Below are positions 1 through 7,054 of a stretch of DNA of 13,025 nt, piece after piece. The DNA is taken from assembly GCA_018398765.1 (NCBI GenBank), contig JAHBMJ010003060.1, forward strand, positions 1-13,025. Direction: 5' to 3'. A model generated the notes under the pieces. It did not search any database and was not told where the DNA came from. It worked only from the letters and a program-made list of their open reading frames with translations. Origin of the DNA: Chromera velia (lineage: Eukaryota; Sar; Chromeraceae). A program made the translations under genes and the position numbers. Each line of letters opens with the position of its first letter. Positions within the stretch are counted from its first letter, which is position 1.

Positions 1-287
1 CATGCCGACGCTCCGGGCGTTCTTCCTTTAATTGAGGTCTTCGCTGCGGTGTGGTTGCTGGTGTGTGTCACTCAGTGTTGTGTACGTTGGGTGCTCCGTC
101 TGATTGACGCTTTCTCCTCTTATTTAGAGCACGGGTGCTGGTCCTAGTCTTACAAAAGCTTCCATCCTGTCGGAGACGGCAACTACTCTCGCTTCTCTTT
201 CCCTCTACGTCTCTCTCTCTCTCTGTGGGTCCGTCAAGCTCCCCGCTGATCGCCACCATCTGTGCTAGCACTCAACCAACAGGCATC
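1..287 (+). promoter_or_regulatory. Upstream region / probable 5' UTR of the TLC-type gene
   Basis: This stretch precedes the first good ATG of the gene at 288. It has a short CT-rich run around 211-226 and no clear TATA box. The reading frame of the gene stays open back to a GTG at 135, which would add 51 residues, but that extension is Ser/Leu-rich and has no ATG. I therefore treat it as leader sequence rather than coding. No splice acceptor next to the ATG is convincing. Confidence 0.35.
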
Positions 288-971
288 ATGTGGAAGACCT
301 ACCTGTCTTGTGGGTTGATGCTACTCTTCCCCTTAAGCGTTCCCTTCTTCAAAATCAGGTGGCTCGAGTTCTTCATGCTTTTCGTCACAGGCCTCACGGG
401 GGTCTACGGCGTGGCCTACCTGGACATCTTCCATCCAGGGAAAAGCTACGAAGAGATCTATCTGCTGCAGGATCCTTCGTTAGCAGATGGCTTCGCAGCT
501 GCTCTGTATTTGTTCTGCTTCGTTCTCTTCTGTTACGACTTCACCCGGAAACTCGATAAGGTCATGATTGTCCACCATATCTGCTGTATGGCCCACTGGG
601 GTGCGACGTTGCTGATCTACTTCAAGCTGGCCTCGTTTCCATTGTGGATCTCTTCGGGGTGTATGGTCCATACAGTACCGGGGTGGGCACTGGAGTGTGG
701 GGTTGGAATTAATCACGTATTTAATTCCGTTCGTAGGCAAAGGCCGGAATATGTCATTCCGGCAGTGCTTCTCTTTCTCGGGTATTTCATCTGGCGGGAT
801 TTGTTCCTGCTTCATGTGGTGTGGGTTCAGTCTGGCTTGAAGGGGGACTATGTTGCAAGGTTGAGTGTGTTCATTGTGTTTTTATGTAATTTGGACTGGA
901 CAAAACGAATCATCAAGGGAATATTGGACAATCGGTACGCAAAGAAAGCTGCAGAGTCGAAAGCGGAATAA
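288..971 (+). CDS. TLC-domain (TRAM-LAG1-CLN8) family multi-pass membrane protein, intronless
   Basis: This is a 227-residue integral membrane protein with about six or seven hydrophobic segments, roughly at residues 5-22, 26-46, 68-84, 93-112, 154-178 and 188-202. The order of polar residues inside the membrane segments fits the TLC domain: DP at 62-63, Asp84, Lys91, a His-His pair at 96-97 in MIVHH, then Glu136 and Asn142 in ALECGVGIN, the place where family members carry a Glu...Asn motif. TLC proteins act in the ER or plasma membrane in sphingolipid synthesis, lipid sensing or membrane-fluidity control; which role applies here cannot be told. The His-His pair recalls the ceramide-synthase motif, but the full Lag1p motif is not visible. 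The ATG has A at -3 and no intron is needed. The C-terminus is lysine-rich (KKAAESKAE) without a strict KKXX signal. Stop is TAA at 969-971. Confidence 0.78.
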   Translation: MWKTYLSCGLMLLFPLSVPFFKIRWLEFFMLFVTGLTGVYGVAYLDIFHPGKSYEEIYLLQDPSLADGFAAALYLFCFVLFCYDFTRKLDKVMIVHHICCMAHWGATLLIYFKLASFPLWISSGCMVHTVPGWALECGVGINHVFNSVRRQRPEYVIPAVLLFLGYFIWRDLFLLHVVWVQSGLKGDYVARLSVFIVFLCNLDWTKRIIKGILDNRYAKKAAESKAE

Positions 972-1378
972 TGAGATTTAGAGCAGCGTTCGCTTTCTTT
1001 TCAGAGAGAGTAATGGTCATTCATGGCTTTTGCGCTTGACCTTCCTCTGCCAATCAGGTGAGGGGGGGGATCTTCTGCGCATAGCTGCAACGTTTCTCGG
1101 TTGAAGAATGAACAGACGAATTCAACGACTCCATCAATCCGATCTACGCGTCGGTGTTCGCCCCTTCGTTGGGCCTGTTTTCTGTTCTACCGGTTAGTAG
1201 TCATTTCTGTGAGAACCAGAGCCACGAAAATGCATGACTCGGAAGACAAGTGACAGACGCGACCTGAACCGAAAGGGGAGATCAACTGAGTTTCGGGAGA
1301 GAGATCTTCTTCCTAAATCACATACTGCGGCGCTTTCTTGTCTTTGCCGCGCCCCTTCTCCTTGCCTTTGTCCCACCC
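972..1378. other. Intergenic DNA and probable 3' UTR of the TLC-type gene
   Basis: No open frame of credible coding character is visible on either strand. The first part presumably holds the 3' UTR of the upstream gene; no canonical AATAAA signal is seen. The right part grades into the pyrimidine tract. Confidence 0.5.
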
Positions 1379-1458
1379 TCTCTGTCTGACTTTCCCTCCG
1401 TCTCTCCATCGCGCTCCCCGACCCCCTTTCTTTCTCTCTCTCTCTCTCTCCCTCTCCC

Positions 1459-1509
<51 letters not shown>

Positions 1510-1760
1510 CCCCCCTCTCTCTCTCTCTCCCCCTCTGTGTCTATCTTGGTCTGTCTCTCCCTCTCTCCCCCTCTCCCCCTCTCCCTCTCCCTCTCTCTTT
1601 GTTCTCTCTCTGAGAACTCTCTGTCTCTTTTTTTCTTTTCGTTTCGCTTTCTCCCTCGATCCCTCTTCCTCTCTCCCCCGTCCCCCTCTTCTCTCTGTGT
1701 GTATATGCATGTTAGCCTATTTGTCTCTCCGACTACATATCTCTCGATCTCTGTGTCACT
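1379..1760 (+). repeat. Pyrimidine-rich simple-sequence tract with a 30-base poly-C run
   Basis: The plus strand is almost pure C and T for over 300 bases, mainly (CT)n, CCCTCT and CCCCCT blocks. An uninterrupted run of 30 C lies at 1460-1489 and is flanked by CT dinucleotide arrays at about 1432-1450 and 1491-1530. All open frames here are artefacts of low complexity. The complementary strand is a purine tract with G30, able in principle to form a G-quadruplex or a triplex. Confidence 0.9.
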
Positions 1761-2035
1761 CTCTAGCTGCCTGTAAGTGTCCGAATCTTTGTGTCCCCCG
1801 CCTCCTAGCCCGCCTCCCCCTCGACCACCTCTCTCAGCTACCAGAATATCGGAGTCTGCCTCGTTTTGATCGAGGCTTAACTTGAAATTGTTTCACGCTT
1901 TTTCTCAGAACTAATCTAATTAAGAAGTTCGAATCTTTAAGTTATCAACAGCCTTTAATATCTCGAGTCCTCCTTAGCTCTTTAAAACTTTGTTTCCCAA
2001 TTGAATAGCAATTAAGCTTACTTAACATTAAATTA
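1761..2035. other. AT-rich non-coding DNA left of the retroelement
   Basis: After about 1880 the sequence turns clearly AT-rich, with many TTAA and AATT words, unlike the roughly 50% GC DNA on either side. No coding frame is seen. It may be the edge of an older transposable element or a nested insertion site. Confidence 0.45.
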
Positions 2036-2119
2036 AACATTTTTTTCTTTTTAGTAGTATAGCATAGCATATAGTGATTAGTGGTGCCCTAGAGCATTGT
2101 CGCCGTTTTGTCTTATAGA

Positions 2120-2205
2120 GGTCGCCCCCGCAAACGGCAGGGGGGTGTACCTCATCGCTGAGGCTCAGACCACACCCCGTGGCCCGCCTGGTTTCCCAGG
2201 CCGCT
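2120..2205. other. GC-rich stem-loop cluster in the putative retroelement 3' region
   Basis: Three possible hairpins sit side by side. GGGGTGT (2142-2148) pairs with ACACCCC (2172-2178) and encloses CCTC/GAGG (2150-2153 with 2160-2163). GCCTGG (2186-2191) pairs with CCAGGC (2196-2201) over a 4-base loop. An alternative pairing CCCCC (2125-2129) with GGGGG (2140-2145) competes with the first stem. The block is a sharp GC islet in AT-rich DNA. It could be a structured 3' UTR element used by the retrotransposon's reverse transcriptase, or a SINE-like remnant; neither is shown. Confidence 0.4.
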
Positions 2206-2352
2206 AATAAACAATCTATCTGCGCTTTGCATGTAGATTTTTCTTCCTTTTTCTCTCTCTCTTCTATCTCTCTCTCTCACTCCCCTCTCAATTCTCCACC
2301 TGAAGATTTTTTTCTTCCTCTCTTTTATTTCTTTATCTATCTTGCTTACAAT

Positions 2353-2892
2353 TCATCTTTCCATCCTATCTACTCTTTCATTCACTGCGTGTGTCCCTAT
2401 CTCTCCTGGCTGGCCTGCGAGCTTCTCTTTTGAAAAAGGATGAATGTCTCTCTCTGTGAATAGTGTCTGTATGCATTTCTTCAAGTGCAGAAAGAAGTGA
2501 AAAGGATGCAACTCTGTTCTTCTTCCCTTCTTTAGTTCATCCTCCACTCCTCCTCTTAAGTAATGAATGACAGCCTGCCCAATCGCCTCCTTCCTCTTTT
2601 CTTTTAGTGCCTTTCTTGCCCATCTGATCGTCCTCTCTGCCACTTCAATATCAATTGGAAACATTCCCCCCTCCATCAATGTAGTGTCTACGCTTTCTGT
2701 CTTCCTTAGCCCCAAGACCCACCTCACAAAGCGTCTTTGTTTTTCGTCGACTTCTGCACAAGCCCTGTCTGTGCATGGGTGTATCTCGCATCCATACATC
2801 CACACTGCACGCACCGTCTGATTAAAGAAATGAAAACATTCTACAGGCGGCACGGCTGGCTCTCTGGCTAACTTTCCTATCAATCCTTGCAT
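2353..2892 (-). pseudogene. Reverse transcriptase C-terminal fragment of a non-LTR retrotransposon
   Basis: This open frame of 179 residues matches the region just after the RT palm/thumb in LINE-type reverse transcriptases. Recognisable pieces are the LIGKLAR start, FFNQTVRAVWMYGCEIH (compare the family pattern L.FNALVRP.LLYGCE.W), EVDEKQRRFVRWVLGLRK (compare E..Q.RFLR.LLGVRK) and GMFPIDIEVAERTIRWARK (compare G.FPL.I....R...YW..L). The catalytic palm with its FADD box, and any endonuclease domain, are missing because the copy is cut off at the 5' side. No stop or frameshift interrupts the remaining 540 bases, so the copy is young, or simply short. It is called a pseudogene because it cannot encode an active enzyme. 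Confidence 0.75.
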
Positions 2893-2895
2893 GCA

Positions 2896-3475
2896 TCTAA
2901 AGACCAGTCAATTAAAGACCAGTGACCAGTCAATGCAGTCATAATACCATACAATAATTGAACAATTTAATTAAGCTGTTCCTGACTAGTTTTTTATATT
3001 GATTGATTAATTGATTGGTTCCGCGCTAGGCCTTCCCGCTATATGTCAAGGTGTCGCCACCGCTAACAGGGCCCGGGACTAGGCCCGGGATATTGTTTCC
3101 TAGTATTGTTTCATATACCCTCAGAACCATAGTTTCACAGCTTTAGTCACAGCTTTCAGCTTTGCTAAGTTCTGCATGCAAGTCCAACTATAGAAGTTAG
3201 TTTTATTAAATTGAACGGTCTTATTACACCGTCTTAAAACTAAGCAAAAAAACAAAGTCTAGAACAAAGTTTAACATTTTTTAAACTATAACTAATTTAG
3301 CTTAATTTATCTAGCAGTCTTATTATAGACTCTTATAGTAGCTAACATTTTTTTTTCAGTGCTTGCTAGAGAGTGCTTCAATCAGTCTGCTTCAGTCTTT
3401 TAATTCAGTTTTAACTTTTAATTGTTTTTATCTCGTGTTTTTTTTAAATTAAAGAATCAATTTTGTGTGGAAGCA
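2896..3475. other. AT-rich non-coding DNA right of the retroelement
   Basis: This is strongly AT-rich with no coding frame. At 2897-2934 the word AAAGACCAGT and related copies are repeated at the retroelement's truncated end. A GC clamp at 3070-3090 has two copies of GGCCCGGGA, whose CCCGGG cores (3072-3077 and 3084-3089) could form a hairpin. ACGGT/ACCGT at about 3214-3231 makes another small hairpin. The region may be the relic of another element. Confidence 0.45.
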
Positions 3476-5065
3476 ATGTCCGAAGCATTACACAAAAATG
3501 GTATACAGCTACCGGAGTATCATGCACTGCAACAGTGTGCAAATCCGTACACAAACATGCATGTGCAATAATGCAATTTATGGTTGGCAAGGATTGAAAT
3601 GACATCTGTGAGTCTGTGACAGAGAGAGGGGTATTAAGCTAGAGGGGAAGGAATTTACGGTCCAAATTACGGAAAGGAGAAAAACGAAGTGAATGCCCAT
3701 GCACAGGTGAAGTGCACATACAGACAGGCCTTCCACCCAGGCCCATCTACAGACAGACAGGTGCATATGCACATGCGCGGCCTGCGTAGGCCATCAAACC
3801 TTTCGGAGAGCCCGGCAGCAGGCATCTTCCGGTCAACAATCAGCATTCATCGATCCATCCAGCAAAGAATAGGGGGAAGAATTCATGCAGGCACACACCC
3901 ACCAGACCCACGCTCGCATGGAAATTCAATCATTGTCTGCGCGCACGTGGAGCGAAGTAGCCGGTCGATTCGATTCATTGCACCCCTGTCAACTCGTCAC
4001 ACATTTCCGTCTTCTGTTTCTTTCTTCTCCTCTCTCAGCCTGATAGAGGATAAATTCCTCGTTTCTTTTTAGCGTAACAAACGTCAAAGCTCCCATAGAG
4101 TGACGGTCACGTTTCTTTGTAAACCAAGGAAATGAAAAAAGGTCCTGAAATGCATCAATCAAAGGACTGAATGAAAATCAAATAAAGTTCATCATCAAGT
4201 CCCCGTGCTCGATGCACTGAGGTTTGCGGGAAGCGGACCGCCATGCAGTGCTGTATGGGTCAGCGAATTTAAGCGGAAGGGAACTTGTTGAAGAGTCCGG
4301 AAGCACCGTTAATTGTTTGACGAAGAAGGGAAGAAGGATGACCAAGGAAGAAGTGGCTGAATTGCATCCACGATCCGACCACTAAGACAGCAATCCACCA
4401 AAAAGGCGGGGAAATGCATCCAAAAACGAGACAGATAGATGGATGGATAGTGACAGAGAATGTTTCCCCATGCATTCGTGCATGCATACAAGAAAAAAAA
4501 AAACAGCAGCACCGACGAAACCAAACGGACCCACCCCATCTTTTTTGAGACGGCGAAGCAGGTGTGGCTCATGCCTCCGAGGGGGCGGCTGCAAATGAAC
4601 TGAAGATCCCCCCCCAACCACACAACATTCCGAACGTCGGCATGCATGCTGTTTTTCATGCAGTAACTAACATACACGACCCCCAACAGCACTGAACGGC
4701 TGGCATGCAGGCTAGCATGCCTAAAGAAAAAGAAGCAGCCTCCATTTAACCAGCCGAGCAGAAAACCTGGTTGCGAGAGATCGATCGATCATTCAATGAA
4801 AGAAAGCACATTTCCGTTTTCTACTCCACTTGTTCCTCGGAACTTCCTCCAGAAGTCCACCTGGAAAAGAAACTTTGAAAGAGCATTGCATAGAAAGAAA
4901 CACACGCAATGAAGGGCTCTATTTCTGCCCATTGCTTCTTCAACCTCAAGATCCCAACAGGCAGAGCAAGAACGAGAATGAAAGCCCGCACAGACACAGA
5001 CACACATGGGTGGGACATGCAGACGCACGCTCAAATGCCCATATGAAAATACACACGCACGCAGA
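3476..5065. other. Intergenic DNA without a supported gene
   Basis: Composition returns to about 45-50% GC. No frame here has credible protein character; the longer ones start at GTG or run through homopolymers. TGCATGCA-type palindromes occur near 3556, 4479 and 4641, and GCATGC twice near 4703-4720. Isolated exon-like signals exist on the minus strand (for example a strong acceptor at 4861), but they do not build a gene I can defend. Confidence 0.45.
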
Positions 5066-5232
5066 CGCAGAGAGAGGGAGAGAGAGAGGGTGGGGGGGGA
5101 GAGAGGGAGAAACAAAGAAAGAAAGAGAGAACGAAAGAAAGAAAGAAAGAAAGAAAGAAAGAGGGCTGGCCGGCAGACAGTTCACAGCAGAACGAATGAG
5201 AAGTGCCTGCGGGAGGGAGGGAGGGAGATGCT
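5066..5232 (+). repeat. Purine-rich tract with (GAAA)n microsatellite and GGGA repeats
   Basis: The plus strand is nearly pure A and G from about 5066: GAGAGGGA blocks, a run of eight G near 5091-5098, then a GAAA/AAAG array at about 5113-5161. A short GGGA array lies at 5212-5227. All frames through it are low-complexity artefacts. Confidence 0.85.
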
Positions 5233-6820
5233 GATAGACAAATAAGTATGGTGGATGGGAGGCCGGATGCATTCGCGTCCCCACCTTTCTGTCTTTCTTC
5301 TTTCACCCCCTCTCATGCATTCGCGATGTGCTAGGCTCCCTGCCAGGTGTGCGCCTGACGCGAAGGAATTAAGGGGACGGAAAAAAATGTTGAAAACCTC
5401 CAAAAAGATGCTCATAAATGTCTCGTTTCAGCACGCCAATCGCATAGAGGCGCACGTGTCAGTGCATTCTCGAAAGCGATCGAATCTTCCTTCTCTCCTG
5501 TAAGAGGCAGATCGAGTCGAGTTTTACCGCTTTTTTTGCATGCGCCCTGAGAAGCTTCAAAGGCGAGAGAGAAGACGGCCAAAAAATGCGGCGGATGCGG
5601 GAACTAAGTGGTTGATGACGCAAACGCGATCGAACGAAACTACAGTTGACCTACAAAAGAACACACACACGTTTACAGACACGCGACCAATTTTACTTGC
5701 TGATTCGCTCACCACGCAGACAAGACAAGACAACAAAAGAAGACATCACGGCGAAGGTGTTGGGTTCTGGCAGCCCGTCTCTTCTTCGAGCTGTTTCTTG
5801 CACAGTTTCTGTTCCTTTGTTGCTCTACGTCACAGTCAGACACAGCACGATAGATCGACTGTACGTCCGCCTCTCTGTTCCTGTCTCAATTTCTCCCAGT
5901 CTCCATGTAAGCGAACATACACACAAAAAATGTGCCTGACCCCACCCACATACAAGCTTTTCTCTTCTCTTAAACAATTCTGGCAGCAGACAAGAGAGCG
6001 TCACGTCACATCTCGGAGTGAGCATCTCGGGCTTCCGCTTGCCATTTAAATTCCTTTCTCACTTCTTTTTGCGCTTGCATTTTCTATTTTGATATGATTG
6101 ACAGATCATGCGGGCATGCAGGCGGAAAACAACGGTTGCACAGTCTCATATAACCGCCGCGGTCGTTTTGTTCTGTCTACATTCTCAACTCTGTTCCAGC
6201 TCGCAGACAATGTTTTTTCTCCTCTCCTCTCCTCTCTATACAGTAATACGAAAGGGAAGAGACAAACAAAGCAAGGCAAAGCGAAGCTACGCAAACTCGG
6301 GTAGAGCAAGAAACAGTACGCAGGTCTGCATATGTCAAGCCCGAGAGCATTCAGTGCAAGATGACCGATATGAGAGGGTGCGTGCTCACTCATACAATCA
6401 GGAAGAAGAGAGAAGGCGCTTCTTCTGTGATGCAACACTTCCAGAAATCATGCAATCAGTCATTCAGTGCATGAAATGAAACGACATGACGTCAGATGAA
6501 CCGAGGACGCCGCCTCGTTCTTCACACCCTCCTCTCATTTTCCCCCTCATCCTCTTCCTCCTCCCATCCCCTCCCCGCCCTTCCCACAGTCAGCCTCTGC
6601 TCTCTCGGCCCCCGCCTGAGATGAGAGAAGAAAGAAAGAAGGACCATGAACATCATCCACGTCATGTTAGACCTAATGTGCTGGGCCGACCGAAACGGCC
6701 GGCGCCATGACTCATTGTCCACAATCTGTTTGTTGATGTGATGCGGGGAAAGAGAAAATCTGCCCCCAGCCCCCCTCCCTCTGCAGGGCAAAATGAGAGG
6801 CACAGCGACTGTCTTGTCAG
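5233..6820. other. Intergenic DNA without a supported gene
   Basis: Several medium open frames occur (for instance 5540-6049 and 6108-6479 on the plus strand), but their composition is that of non-coding DNA and none shows a recognisable domain or a coherent exon set. A perfect TGACGTCA palindrome (CRE-like) lies at 6487-6494, and GCATGC-containing words lie near 5528 and 6113. The right part is probably downstream of the minus-strand gene that ends at 7055. Confidence 0.4.
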
Positions 6821-6838
6821 AAAAAAAAAAAAAAAAAA
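6821..6838 (+). repeat. Poly-A run of 18
   Basis: Eighteen consecutive A follow TGTCAG. It could be the tail of a small plus-strand retrotransposed sequence or a chance homopolymer. It lies about 215 bases past the stop of the minus-strand gene and, on that strand, reads as poly-T, so it is not that gene's poly(A) tail. Confidence 0.8.
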
Positions 6839-7054
6839 CTGAGCCAAGAGTCGTCGTGCGTTTTGCCTACCTGAGGGACCTTATTTTCTTCTCACACCGA
6901 AACGGATGACGTCTTTCACGTTTTCAACATTCACATACCTCCCTCCTTCCTTTTCTTGCTCTTTTTTCTTTAAGTATTCCCCCAAATCTCCTTCCTCATC
7001 AGTCCCCGTTTTCATCCTCCTCTTCTTCTTCCAAGAGAACCAGAGGGCAGCTCT

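Larger units (their letters stand above)
2036..2895 (-). mobile_element. 5'-truncated non-LTR retrotransposon (LINE-like) copy
   Basis: The only protein evidence is the reverse-transcriptase C-terminal region at 2892-2353. The element therefore reads right to left, with its 5' part missing beyond about 2895, the 5' truncation that target-primed reverse transcription commonly leaves. Downstream of the stop on the minus strand lie about 300 bases that I take to be the 3' UTR: a CT/GA-rich stretch, then a cluster of possible stem-loops at 2124-2201. On the plus strand at 2036-2054 there is a T-rich run, which reads as an A-rich run on the element strand and could be the 3' tail. The end points are inferred and I found no target-site duplication. 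Confidence 0.55.

Noticed and set aside
1318-1710. Arg/Glu/Gly-rich minus-strand frame and Ser/Leu/Pro-rich plus-strand frames
   Set aside because: These are direct translations of the CT/GA simple repeat.
1910-1945. tRNA-like B-box word GTTCGAATC
   Set aside because: The flanking bases do not form a T-arm stem of five pairs, and no D-arm, anticodon arm or acceptor stem can be drawn.
3689-4072. Plus-strand open frame of 127 residues
   Set aside because: It starts at GTG, has no domain, and its His/Ser-rich composition is that of random non-coding DNA.
4269-4487. Minus-strand tail reading SWMQFSHFFLGHPSSLLRQT after a possible TTAG acceptor
   Set aside because: A plausible terminal exon by sound only: no upstream exon joins it in phase with a good donor.
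5540-6049. Plus-strand open frame of 169 residues
   Set aside because: No recognisable domain, an uneven low-complexity composition and no splice support; a chance frame of this length is expected in such DNA.
6108-6479. Plus-strand open frame of 123 residues with a hydrophobic start
   Set aside because: The short hydrophobic stretch resembles a signal anchor, but the rest lacks coding character and no neighbour or splice site supports it.
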